Below, piece by piece: positions 26,706 to 37,900 of a stretch of DNA of 55,844 nt. The position numbers and the translations under genes were made by a program. The notes below the pieces were generated by a model. It did not search any database. It was not told the DNA's origin and saw nothing but the letters and a program-made list of their open reading frames with translations. This DNA comes from Brachionus koreanus (Eukaryota; Rotifera; Eurotatoria; Ploima; Brachionidae), in assembly GCA_016987375.1 (NCBI GenBank), contig PJRA01000048.1, positions 2,382,490 to 2,438,333 of the forward strand, read 5' to 3'. How positions within the stretch are numbered: the first letter of the stretch is position 1; each line of letters starts with the position of its first letter.

Positions 26706-27628
26706 CTATGTTGGAGTATTTTTTTAATTTATTTTATTTAATTCTTATTTAAAAAAAAAAGTGTCTTTAAAATGAGATTTTGAGCTCCAATTTGATAAAG
26801 AATCTTCTTATTTTTTGATTGACGTTTTCGACTTCAACGTTCTCTGTATGTGAGTTTGAATGAATTGCTATTGAATTTTCGGGCTGCGTGATACTCATTT
26901 ACCTCGCCTTTCTAGTCGAACTTAGCCTGAATTTACGATGCCTGATGCTAGTTGGTGTAGTTTTTTAGCAACTCGACCATAATGCTATTAAGCTCTTCAG
27001 TTGGCCCCAAAAAATTTGGTATTACTTTGTACTATAACATTTAAAAAAAGTGATTCATGAATGGTTTTAAATTTAAATTAAAGTCTGTCTCAATTTTTCT
27101 ATATGACTTGTTATAGCCGGTCATCGCCGAGTAAGTTTATTGATCTGCTTGTGCTGAGAGAGAGTTTCCTCCAGCTTACAGATCACTTTACAAATTATAA
27201 ACAATGTTTTGTAATGTATTTGATTACTATTTTTATCATTTGATTCAAATAAATTTCAAAAACTAAATCAATTATTTAGATGAAAAATTTAAAAAATAAA
27301 TTAGTTTAAAATTTATTCAAATTTTAATGAGGAAAAAATATACAATTGACAAAACAAATTATGATATTTATTATCGTTTTTAATAAATGAAAATACTTTT
27401 TATTTTAATAGAGAAAAATCTAAAACGAAAACGATACATAACCTAACACAAAAGTAAGTATTTTATTTCGATGGTAATATAAATATATATATGAAGATAG
27501 GCGAAATATTTTGTCAATTGGAAAAATCAAAGGCAAAAAAATAAATATTTTTTATTTAAATTTACAAAACAAAAATTTGTCTCATCTTGGAAGATGATTC
27601 CATAGATGAAATAAAAATGACGAGTAAG

Positions 27629-28618
27629 TCATGAAAACTTCCATCTATGTCCACATTCTTGACAGAATGCAAAAACTGTCATGGGCTCATCAGCACTTCT
27701 CGTTTGCATTTCACTATAAACAATATTATTCTTTTTGCATTTTCCACATGTAAGAAGGCTGGTTTTGGCACCTTCTCTGCGCGCCATCTGGTGATCTTTG
27801 ATAGCTTCTTCTGTAAATTTAGCTCTTAATTCTTTCAAGTCATCACTGGCCATTTCTTCTGCAGTCATAACAGCTAGTTTGTCCGGAGTTATCAGGCCAA
27901 GCCGGACATTTTCTCTTAATTTTGGATTTTTTGCATCTTTTAAATTCGATCTAAACTCATTGAAAATTACTTCTTCACAACGAGCAGCAATCAAATTAAC
28001 ATCACACAAAGCAGCACCATTTTCAATAGCTTCAGTTATTTCCAAAGCTTGTGAGAGCATTTCTCTACATTTTTGTCTAACAGGATCTTTGGTCTCATTG
28101 TATTTAATGCTGGAATTTATTTCTCTTATTCTTTGTTGATCAGCTGCTGAGTTAATTGGATTTGAAGAGCTTTTGTGCAAAATAGATTGTTTTCCATTTT
28201 CTGTCTTCATGTTTTTGTGATCGTTTTTAATCTCGGGCGAATCACTCATTGTTCTTTTAAGACCATTTCCGTTTGTATTGTTTGGAGTTGATGGTGATCG
28301 AGCAGACTGGGTTGGTGAATCGTTTGAATTTGAATTGGGCGAATTGTCAACAGGCGCTGTTTCAACTGCGACTAGTTTCTTCCAATTTTTAAGTAAATTT
28401 TTTGCCAAACTTCCCAACTCTTCCGAATTGCAGCTTTTTCTCAAATTGTTCAGCACAACGCCAATACCAGTTGTTTTCAAAATTTGAAAATCAATTTGTA
28501 ATTTTTTCAATGTGTTCAACATGTCAATTGATGTTTTAACATCGACATCGTTTGATTTCATCATTTTTTCGAGACGTTTTTTGATACGCATCACGTCTTC
28601 TTCTGTTGAAACGGACAT
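27629..28618 (-). CDS. TCEA1: Transcription elongation factor TFIIS (TCEA)
   Basis: An intronless 329-residue TFIIS. The factor binds stalled RNA polymerase II in the nucleus and stimulates transcript cleavage so that backtracked polymerase can restart. The N-terminal LW/TFIIS-N bundle is at about 1-86 (ending LLKNWKKLV), then a Ser/Asn-rich linker at about 87-165, the central polymerase-binding domain at about 170-285 (starting DPVRQKCREML), and the C-terminal zinc ribbon with C291/C294 and C319/C322. The acidic tip RSADEPMT with D310 and E311, which reaches the polymerase active site, is intact. The length is close to the usual 300 or so. The start is the first ATG after an in-frame stop. 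Introns are normally present in animal TCEA genes; their absence here could reflect retroposition or lineage-wide loss. Which vertebrate paralogue it corresponds to is not resolvable. Confidence 0.97.
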   Translation of the reverse strand: MSVSTEEDVMRIKKRLEKMMKSNDVDVKTSIDMLNTLKKLQIDFQILKTTGIGVVLNNLRKSCNSEELGSLAKNLLKNWKKLVAVETAPVDNSPNSNSNDSPTQSARSPSTPNNTNGNGLKRTMSDSPEIKNDHKNMKTENGKQSILHKSSSNPINSAADQQRIREINSSIKYNETKDPVRQKCREMLSQALEITEAIENGAALCDVNLIAARCEEVIFNEFRSNLKDAKNPKLRENVRLGLITPDKLAVMTAEEMASDDLKELRAKFTEEAIKDHQMARREGAKTSLLTCGKCKKNNIVYSEMQTRSADEPMTVFAFCQECGHRWKFS

Positions 28619-29482
28619 TTTAGAATAAAAAGTAAATAATAGCCACTGAACGGATTTTTTGAAAAGTATCTAAATTTAAATTTCAATTAATTTAGCTTAA
28701 TTGTTTGAAAATAAGTAACGGTGGATTTTTATTTAATTTGGTTTTTTGTTAAAGGACGTGAATAAAATAATTTTAGAAAATTTTTGAAATTTATTTTTGA
28801 TCATTTAATGAAAAAAATAATTAAAAAAATTTGGATTTTAATTTTTATTTAAAATTCATTTGAGCCATTTCTAAGATGCTTTACCACTTTACACTAAACA
28901 GGATGCTTTCATTTATTTGCCGCGTTTGATAAAATGCTGAACGCTTTAAGAGCTAAATTTCATGTTTTAAAATTTTTATTTAAAGCTTTAAAAAATTGAG
29001 TGAGATTTTTTGATTCAAAAATGAAGTTACTAATTCAAAATGGTGGTTGTTGATTTTCTAAAAATTTTTTGTTAAAAATTCTACGTCGTTCTAATTTATT
29101 TTATAGAATTTATAAAATATTCTTCCATAAGAATTATAACAACTCAAAATATTACTGCATTTTTTTTTCTAGAAATGCAAAACTATATTCTACTGAACTT
29201 GACTATAGTGTTTTACTTACTATAATATTTTATATTTTGTCTTATTTTAAATTTTCCTAACTTAACATTTGTTCATCTAAAATATAAAGTACCAATTTAT
29301 GTATCAGTAATTTTTAGTGGCTTCACAGCTTGTTTATTTAGACTATTCAAGAGATAAAGCCCAATACAGAAATATAAATTGATTATCTATTAAATGTATT
29401 ATTTTTTAGTAATTTTATTAATTCAAATCATTTTTTATCAAAAAGGTAAAAAGAAGTTGGTTTTTAATTTAAATTAGAGTTT

Positions 29483-29633
29483 GGTACCGTCAGTCGTTTT
29501 GATGGCCGTGGACAAATATAAAAATTTGATTGATAAAGGAAATAAGCAAGCTTAAATATTGAAGATAAAAATTTTATTCGTCAAGACAGCCAGCACCATT
29601 TTTGCCGGTCCAGTAGCCGCCACTGACGGTACC
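29483..29633. mobile_element. 151 bp element with 12 bp perfect TIRs
   Basis: GGTACCGTCAGT at 29483-29494 is exactly inverted at 29622-29633. The right half (about 29585-29633) is a G+C-rich island in A+T-rich DNA. Read on the minus strand, it continues an open frame GTVSGGYWTGKNGAGCLDE to a TAA that overlaps an AATAAA, and upstream lies TTTTTTTCAG. So it could be a short non-autonomous transposon or a piece of a terminal exon. I do not recognise the peptide. Confidence 0.5.
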
Positions 29634-29898
29634 CCACACTAATATAGAACGGCTGAAAAAAACCGTTCTTTGTAGTTATTAGGATCATTAGACTTTTTTA
29701 AAAAAAGGTAATGGTTTTTATAAAAATGTAATTTGCAATTGAAAAAAATTATTTTGACAAATCTATAAATTTGATACACTGTCAATAATCAGTCTCCTAA
29801 GTCTATAGTTTTCTAATATATATAACGTTAAAAAAATAATACAAAATTTTTAATAATAAAAATTAAGATTTTTATAAAAATATAATAACAATGGATCC

Positions 29899-30384
29899 CC
29901 ATTCCATTCCCATTCCGTACAATTCATTCCGTTTCATCCTTATAAATAGTTTATGTCACTTATGTATTTTTTTAAAGCTTTTCTATTTAACACTCAAAAA
30001 CCGGATGACTTTTTTGGCCCTTTTATTTAAATCTTTTTTAATACTTTTTTTCAATGAAAATAAAATTATTTTATAGAAAAAATTAAATAACTTTGTAATA
30101 TTTTTGATTTAAGATATGTTTAATTTATTGAATAAAAAACAAATAAAGGAAGTTACAAAAGGGGTTCAAAAGACCCCTCCGGTTTTTGAGTGTTAAAGCA
30201 AATAAAGTTTAGGAATTATTGAGTTAAAAATCTAATTTAATAAAAACAATAAAAAAATTAAAGTAAAAAATTTTTAAATTTTAAAATCAACTATTCAAAA
30301 ATAAAATAAGATTTAAAAAAAATACAAAAGCGGCATAAACTATTTATAAGGATGGAACGGAATGAAAATAGAATGGAATGAGAA
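29899..30384. mobile_element. MITE with about 75 bp terminal inverted repeats
   Basis: The left arm at about 29899-29976 and right arm at about 30311-30384 are inverted copies, including a shared core CATCCTTATAAATAGTTTAT. Both ends are rich in CATTCC/GGAATG words. A second, internal pair is perfect over 20 bases (29986-30005 against 30178-30197, TTTAACACTCAAAAACCGGA). The unit is about 490 bases with no coding frame, consistent with a miniature inverted-repeat transposable element. I could not fix the outermost ends, because more CATTCCGTTCC words continue to about 30435. Confidence 0.75.
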
Positions 30385-30904
30385 TTTTTATTTTTTAAGA
30401 ACGCGTCTTCATTCCGTTCCTCTTTCACGAACGGAACGTCTCACTTAAGCAAAAACCTCTGTATTTATCAATCTTGAATAAAAAAATCCAAACGTTTTTT
30501 TTTTCTATTATTTGTTTTTGTCATTTGATTCAAATTGCTATTCCTTAAATATCTTGAGTCATTTTTGATTGTTCGTTTTTATTCTTAAATCTCAAAGTTA
30601 TGATAGAATAATGTCTTAAAAGAAAATGATAACATTATGTATAAAAATCTAATAACAAAAGTGTTGAACAATAATCAAAATAAGATGGATTAAAAAGTTT
30701 TGAAAAACTTTGGCACAAGTTGGCAAAAAGAAAAGAACACTAGGATATTAAATAGAGATATTTCTGTAATTTTAAGGGTAAATTTAGTTTTTATTTTGGT
30801 ATAGTTTTTCATCATTGAAATTTAGTAAAAAAGCAAAGAAAAAAATTTTTACTCTATTTTTATTTTCTACTTTTTTTTTACTTATGGAAAAAAAAAGCTC
30901 GATC

Positions 30905-31070
30905 TGAATTTTAGCATTCGAAGGCCGGAGGGATTTTTTGAACCCTTTTGTAACTTTCTCAATTTGTTTTTTATTCAATAAATTTAATCATTTTAATAAT
31001 TTTCTTATCAATGATAGTTAAAAATTATTTAATTTTTATTACAAAATAATTTTATTTTCATTGAAAAAAT
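30905..31070 (-). repeat. Inverted partial copy of the MITE interior
   Basis: Reverse-complemented, this segment matches 30045-30205 along its length: TTCAATGAAAATAAAATTAT, then TTTATTGAATAAAAAACAAA, then GTTACAAAAGG, TTCAAAA and CCTCCGG. It lies about 700 bases from the first copy in opposite orientation. It is probably a truncated second insertion of the same family. Confidence 0.7.
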
Positions 31071-31564
31071 GGTAGAGTTTATTTTATTTTAAAAACATTA
31101 ATCAACTTAGAAAATTTTCAAAAAAAATCAAAAAAAATCTAGAAGTTATTCAGCTTAATGTAGTTAATAAAAATAAAAATAATTTTTTTTAAAACAATTT
31201 TTATTATTCATTTGGTCGAATAATTCGATTCCTATTATTACTCTATTAAGCTATATTCATAAAATTAACATCAATTGACTTAATGTTAATCTAGTATATT
31301 AGTGTTAAGATCTTTTTATTTCTATTTGAAACATTAAAAAGACTAAATTTTTATCTCAAAGATTAATTTATATTTTTTGTCACATTGTCTTATGTAAATA
31401 AATAATAATAATTGAGATTAATGTGAAATTTATTGACTTGAACTTGAGTTTATTTAACCTAAATTCTTTTTCCTAAATGATTGACGATCAAAAATCTAAA
31501 TTCTATCAATTCAAAATTTAACAAATAAATCATTTTAAAAATTATAAATTTTTTTATAAAAAAT

Positions 31565-32788
31565 ATGATTGCATTTTTAATTTTTTTATCAATTTTACAT
31601 GACCAATTTATTTCAGTAAACTTATTAGAACAAGAAGATTTATTCGATAAATTAAAACTTGAGATTAAAAACCTAAAAAATCGTATAGAAACATTGGAAA
31701 ATTCTCAAAAAGTTTATCCAAAAGTAAAATTTTTTCCTTTAAATGATCAAAAACGGATATTAATAACTGGTGGGGCCGGGTTTGTTGGCTCTCATTTAGT
31801 TGATCGATTAATGAGAGAAGGTCATCGAGTGATTGTTGCAGACAATTTCTTTACCGGTACAAAAGGCAACATAGAGCATTGGATTGGACATCCGAATTTT
31901 GAACTCATAAACCATGACATAGTCAATCCGCTTTTTATTGAAGTAGACGAAATATATCATCTGGCATCACCAGCAAGTCCACCTCATTACATGTACAACC
32001 CAATTAAAACCATCAAGACTAATACTGTCGGTACAATCAATATGCTAGGATTAGCCAGACGAGTCAAAGCGAAGCTTTTATTTTCTTCTACATCCGAAGT
32101 ATATGGCGATCCTGAAATTCATCCGCAACCAGAACACTATTGGGGAAATGTGAATCCCATAGGACCTAGAGCCTGTTATGATGAGTCTAAAAGAGTTGCT
32201 GAAGCCATGTGCTTTGCCTACGCCAAACAAGAAAAGGTTCAAATTAGAATAGCTAGAATTTTCAATACCTTTGGTCCTAGAATGAACTTAAATGATGGCA
32301 GAGTTGTAAGCAACTTTATTTTACAATCATTGCAAAAACAAAATTTGACATTGTATGGTGATGGCAGTCAGACCAGGTCATTTCAATATATTGACGACTT
32401 GATTAATGGTCTAGTGGCTTTGATGAATAGTAATTTTACAAAACCAGTGAATTTGGGAAATCCTGATGAATACACTATGCGTCAATTGGCGACTATTATT
32501 CGGGACATGATTGGTAATGGAAATGAAATAGTAACAAGACCTAAAATGGAAGATGATCCACAGAAACGAAAACCGAACATAGATTTAGCAAAACAAATAC
32601 TTAATTGGGAGCCGAAAATTTCGCTTAAACAAGGAATACAAAAAACAGTGGAATACTTCAGAAAAGAATTGAACAAAAATAAGAATAGTCAGCATACAGG
32701 TGAAACTTCTTATTTTCACAATTTTTATTATTTGTCTCCTGAGGAGGAAACTAAAGCAAAGGAGAAAAATTATAAAATTGAATTATAG
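31565..32788 (+). CDS. UXS1: UDP-glucuronate decarboxylase (UDP-xylose synthase)
   Basis: An intronless 407-residue UXS1. The enzyme converts UDP-glucuronate to UDP-xylose with bound NAD+, in the Golgi/ER lumen, supplying xylose for proteoglycan linkers. The N-terminus (about 1-20) is a short signal anchor; a coiled-coil stem follows at about 24-48, then the short-chain dehydrogenase fold. NAD-binding GGAGFVG is at 69-75, the ASPASPPHYMYNPIKT block at about 134-151, the S/T active-site region SSTSEVYGDP at 174-183, and catalytic Y205 and K209 in YDESK. RIFNTFGPRM, DGRVVSNFI and DDPQKRKP are all intact. Length matches the human protein (420); the cytoplasmic N-terminus is shorter and the anchor is only weakly hydrophobic, so an unseen upstream exon is possible. 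AATAAA lies at 32869-32874. Confidence 0.97.
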   Translation: MIAFLIFLSILHDQFISVNLLEQEDLFDKLKLEIKNLKNRIETLENSQKVYPKVKFFPLNDQKRILITGGAGFVGSHLVDRLMREGHRVIVADNFFTGTKGNIEHWIGHPNFELINHDIVNPLFIEVDEIYHLASPASPPHYMYNPIKTIKTNTVGTINMLGLARRVKAKLLFSSTSEVYGDPEIHPQPEHYWGNVNPIGPRACYDESKRVAEAMCFAYAKQEKVQIRIARIFNTFGPRMNLNDGRVVSNFILQSLQKQNLTLYGDGSQTRSFQYIDDLINGLVALMNSNFTKPVNLGNPDEYTMRQLATIIRDMIGNGNEIVTRPKMEDDPQKRKPNIDLAKQILNWEPKISLKQGIQKTVEYFRKELNKNKNSQHTGETSYFHNFYYLSPEEETKAKEKNYKIEL

Positions 32789-34918
32789 TTTAAAAATTTT
32801 TGCTAAATTTTATACTTGTATGAACAAAAAAATTTAATTTAAATTCAAAATAATTTGATAAATTCATCAATAAACAATTAAAAATTTTTCATTATATAAA
32901 TTAATTAATTATTTCAATCATTATATTAAATTTAATTAGAAAACATATTTAAAAAAAAAATTATTATAGAAAAATTAATTTAAGATCAAAAATTTACAAT
33001 AAGAATAACTAATTAAATTAATATTAAATAAAATATCAGAATTTAATTCATGAAATAATTCATCACAGTTTTTTTTTTTCTTCTCTACAAATTTTCCTAT
33101 TACTTTTGATATTTCATTTTTTTGTTTTGAAGCTATTTACAAAAGGAAATTAATTCTAATAACAATTTTTGATTTTCTATTTTTTTTTCTTTTGCTATCG
33201 ACCAATTTGTGATATAATAATTTATTAAACAATACTGAATACTCTAATAAAGGAAACTAATATATATTCTTATTTACTATAATATTCAATAAAAGAATTC
33301 TGCATTTTAATTTTTTAATGAATAATTTTTAATTTTGTAATTTATTTAAATTTACTCAATTAGTTTTTTTTTATTAATTGTCTGGTTCTTTGATCATTAT
33401 TTATAATTTCTTTTTTCTTTTTTTTATTTCAAATCAAAAGCAATAAAAATGAATTTTTTCTCTATTATATTTAAATTTTTCTTTTTCGTGGGTCTTAAAA
33501 TTTATCTTTAATTTTATCAATTTCATCAATATAGCATTTTCTTATATTCACTCCCGAAGAAGCTAAGCTTATTCGCCTCCTACTTAAATATATTTTATTA
33601 GTTGACTCTAAGTGTATAGAGAAAGCATTGTGTGCTGTTCACCAGGTTTAAAAAGATGATAAAAGATTATTTATTTCTTTTGAATAAATATATTTGTCAA
33701 ATGGTTTAAAAACATGATGTTAAATCGTGTCTAACTTCAAAAAAAAAGGAAAACTTTGAAGTTTTTTCTTCAAAATAATTAATTAGGTCTTTATTTTTAA
33801 AGAATTTATTTATTCAATTAAAATTTGGCAAAAAAACAACACAATTAAACTTAATTTTTATTTTAATTAAAAAAGCTCTTATTTCATCTTCTATTTATTA
33901 ATTCTAATCTGTTCTTTTTTAAAATTGATCCATTATAATTATTTCAAAAAAAATCTATTATTTACATATGCTTTGTAAAATGCAGGCAAAAATTTGAAAC
34001 TGATTTGATTGCTTTTTTTTAAATATGCCAAAACCAAGGTAAAATAAATTATATCCTTTTTTGGATTTCAATTCAAATGAATCAAGGATGCTTAATTACA
34101 TGCCTAAAATAATAAAAATTCTTTTTACAATCGAGTAAATTCAAACTGAAAACGAGATTTTCGAAAGCATAATCTCTAATAGCTTATTTTAATTTCAGCT
34201 TAAAATTTAAATTCTAGCATTTTTGGTTATTTTAGAATTTAATTGCATTAAATTAGTAGCGTTTATTAGTGATATTCTTTAGGAAATAAAAAAATTTAAA
34301 ATTTATTCTAAATAGTTTGATTGCTAGATAAAATATGAAATTGTTGATAATTAAACATCTTAAGTTTGTTCAACTAGGACAAATGTTTAATTAATATTGA
34401 TCAAGATAGTTTAGAAATAAAGTCAATAAAATTTATTAGAAAACAAATAGTTTCTTTTCAAAATTTTAATAACAGTTTTTTTTTTGTCTTAATTTAGAAA
34501 ATTTTAATTCAATGCATCTAGTTAAGTCAACCGATCAAATGCAAAAAAAGATACCAAAAATATTAATACAGTTTAAAATAAATTCCTATATACATAATGT
34601 AAAATAATATTGTTATTTTTCATTGCAAAGAATTTCCATTGAATAAAGTTAAAAGAATTTTTAAATTTCAGTCGTATTTCAAGGCGTTTCAAGTTTCAAA
34701 ATTAAAAAAATACTGACTTTTTGGCAGCAATCTATGTCATTTCAGAAAGAAAAAAATTTTATTTTTTTAATTTTTATTTTTAATAAATATAATTTTAAAA
34801 TTTATCAGTGGTTTTAAGCTTGAGCTCAAATGGAAAATGAGATTAGAATAGATGGTTAAAAAGACTGCTGTTGTCTATAGAATTTTTTAGTAGTTTTTTT
34901 TTGTAATTAATTTAATGA
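32789..34918. other. Spacer between UXS1 and PABIR
   Basis: A+T-rich DNA of 2.1 kb. It includes the UXS1 polyadenylation signal at 32869-32874 and many T tracts. I see no further gene, RNA gene or repeat. The PABIR promoter and 5' UTR should lie in the right part. Confidence 0.6.
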
Positions 34919-37900
34919 ATGACGAGAATGTCTGTAAAAGAAACAGTCAGTTTGGAGCACACAGAAACTGATAAACAAGAATCAGTAGAATCGTCAAATT
35001 ACTTTTATTTGAATAGTGGAAAGATAAAAAAAACCGATCCGCTTGAGACAAACAGCCAGCCCGATTCGGTATTTCGGAATCCGAACAGCATAGAATCGTT
35101 CACTGCCCCGTCGCCTGCAGGGTCTTACAACGATCAATATGACACAAATACCCCAGCGACGACTCCCTTATCGGTGGACGATAGCTCAGACACCAATAAC
35201 CAGGAATCTAACTCGAGTTCTCAAGCATCATTCCAAGTAAATAAATTATCGCAAGCTTTTGATAACCCAAACTTCAGATTCAGGCGACACAGCTCTCAGT
35301 CTTCTTTAAATTTACCTCTTAATTTACAAATTAATAACAACAACTCATCCGCAACAAATTTAGTAGTTTCGCCTTTAACTCTGACCGGTTCATTTTCAAA
35401 TCTAAGCAGTTCATCAAATCCAGAGCGCGTTTGTTCTGTAAGCTTTTTCTTTTTCAAAAAAAAAACAATAAAATTATAATTGAAAATAAAATATAATTCT
35501 AGTCTCCAATTAGTAGTTTGAAAATGTCATCAAGAGTTTGCCAAATAAAGATAGATGAAGGAATAGAGCCTCATCTTAGCCGTGAAATAAAATCCGAAAG
35601 GTAATTTCTTAATTTTCAGATTCCCATTGCTTACTATTACAACAATAAATTTTTGATGATTTTAAAATTTCTGATTATTAGAAATAAGTAAAAAGTATGT
35701 ATGAGATTGGTGACACACCTATTTTTAAAATTTTTAAAAAATACTTAGTTCATTCTAATTCTCAACAAAACATGGTATAAAGTTGAAAATCAGTCAAAAT
35801 CAAATGCCAAGTTTCTCTAGACATATTTTAATTAAGCTGGTCTTTAGAAGACAATTTTTATCGCAGTAAAATTTTCAATATTTTTACTGTTTTATCTAAT
35901 TTTCATTACATATAATTAAAAATAAATTTAATAACTTTTAAAAACTTGTCTCTAATTTCTCTAAACTTCTTTACTTTATTTTTCTTTTTTTTTTAACAGC
36001 GCCTTAAAGACGTTCATTGACATAATAAATAAATAAATAAAATAAACAATACCTATATTGTAAGCTTTCTTTGTTTTTTGAACAAATGATTACCGGATGC
36101 CGACAAATTGTTGAATTTAGACACTTAAATGACAATTTAACAATTTAGCTTAGGTAATATACTCTATATAGATTTTAGAATATTTATTTATTTAATAAAT
36201 AATTTGAGGTAAACCTCAGGCCACACAGAATGCAACTAAGTCCTTCTTTTCAGCTTAGCGATTGAAAAAATAAATATAAAAAAAAAGTACAAATTTGAGT
36301 AAAATAAATTAAAAAAAAAATAAAAATATTGACAGATATTGATTAAATAAATAGAGATTTTAACGAATAAAAGGATCATTTAATAAAAGAAAAAAAGAGA
36401 AAATAGAGAAAAAAAAGTAAAAAGTTATTTGTGATTTGGCAGTTTAAAGGGTCAGTTATTTAACACGTTCTTAAATTCCTCATAAAGTGAGTGAAATTTG
36501 GGGTTTATTTCGTACGAATTAGTTGAATAGCATTCTAAGATTTTAGAATAGTTTATTACAAAAATCTGGCTTAATTCTTCTATTTTATACATTTAAAATT
36601 TAAGAGAATAAAATATAATTAAAAAAATACTAGAGCTTTTCGATACAATATTTTATTAAATATCTAAAATAAGTCAATAAATAAAAAATTCATATTTTTT
36701 TCTATTTGGACTTGTTTTTAAGACACAAGTCTTAAAGGCAAGTCAAGTCATAACTTTGACTAAAATTTTTGTTACTTGGCTTTAAAAATGTGACAAGTCT
36801 GATTTGAACAAGAGATATTTAGGCTTTGAGAGGCCTTGGTCAAAAAGTACAGTACAGTAGAAATGCTAAAAGTGAATAAAAATTTTATTTATTTAATTAA
36901 ACTTACCTATTTTTGCTGAAAAAAAATTTTTTTAGTAAAGTCATCACTTTGACTGATATTTTTGTGACTAAGACTTAAAATTGTGACTTTTAAACAAGTC
37001 TGATTCTATTCAATAAAAATGTGAAAAACATAAAAAAATATTATATTGAGGCACTCTAAATTTTAAATATCTAATTTTTTATCAGAATTAAGTTAAGTAA
37101 TTTTAGAATTTAAATAAAATTTAAGATATTTCATTTTATTAATTTAATTAAAAGTTTTTCTTACTCTGTTTTTTCTCTTTAATTTACTATCTAGTATGAA
37201 AATTTTGATTCTTATTCATTTAATCATTTAATTCAATCTAAAAAAAAATATATATACATTAAGTTATTCACAAACATGGTACTGTAATAAATGGTGTATG
37301 TAATCAATTGTGCCATTTATATTTATGCAATAAACTAAAAATATAAATTTATCAATATATTTTTCTTTTCAAAAACTGCTTAAAATTAAAATTTAATAAA
37401 AGTGTTGAATAGTCGATTTTGAAATTTTTAAAAAATAAAGCTATCTAAATAATATATGATGACAATAAAATTAAATACATACAATAAAATTTTCCATTTA
37501 ATTTTTTTTTAAATTTTTTATTCAATTTTTTAGAGAAACTCAGAATACTTTAAAACTGAAGTCGTCTTGTGATGAATTAGTTATAGTAAGAAAAATAAAA
37601 AACAAATGAAAGATTTTTATTTATATTTTAATAAAAAATAAAGAACAGCGATGAACATGGTCTAGAGAGTTTTGGCTTTGATCGAGAACAAAATAGAACT
37701 AACTCACCAAATTTTTTTGGATCCTCGGGCTCTTCATCTACATTCAAAAGATACCGTACTTTTAGTGAATCTCAAAATCAGAATCAAAATGGTCAGGCGA
37801 ATATACAAGGAAATATGCCATCTCCATCGGTTTCATCATTTCAGTCCTATTCTAATTCATCTTCTCCAACTGGTTTTATAATGAACAATAATAACCAACA

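Larger units (their letters stand above)
24345..27628. other. 3.3 kb spacer between TMEM254 and TFIIS
   Basis: No confident gene. It contains short GACAAAAATAAA-type repeats (about 24820-24990), a possible orphan exon at 24656-24710, a 24 bp-arm hairpin at 25565-25645, ATCTCAGAAT/ATTCTGAGAT arms at 26263-26272 and 26331-26340, and a cruciform-like patch at 26620-26705. A less A+T-rich stretch at about 26760-27160 reads in pieces on the minus strand with frequent stops and may be a decayed mobile element I cannot name. The minus-strand AATAAA for TFIIS is at about 27551-27556. Confidence 0.55.
28619..31564. other. Divergent spacer between TFIIS and UXS1, repeat-rich
   Basis: Must hold both promoters. 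It contains the 151-base inverted-repeat element at 29483-29633, a 7 bp hairpin AGAACGG/CCGTTCT at 29646-29669, the MITE at 29899-30384 and an inverted partial copy at 30905-31070. Open frames at 29069-29260, 29891-30076 and 30784-30978 are chance or lie inside the repeats. Confidence 0.6.

Noticed and set aside
31565..31630. Idea that UXS1 is a bacterial transfer because it is intronless
   Set aside because: The protein has the animal-type signal anchor and coiled-coil stem and matches animal UXS1 closely; TFIIS and TMED nearby are also intronless, so intron poverty is local style.
36027..36052. TAAA run considered as a transposon tail or poly(A) end
   Set aside because: A plain tetranucleotide repeat inside an intron, with no adjoining coding remains or target duplication.
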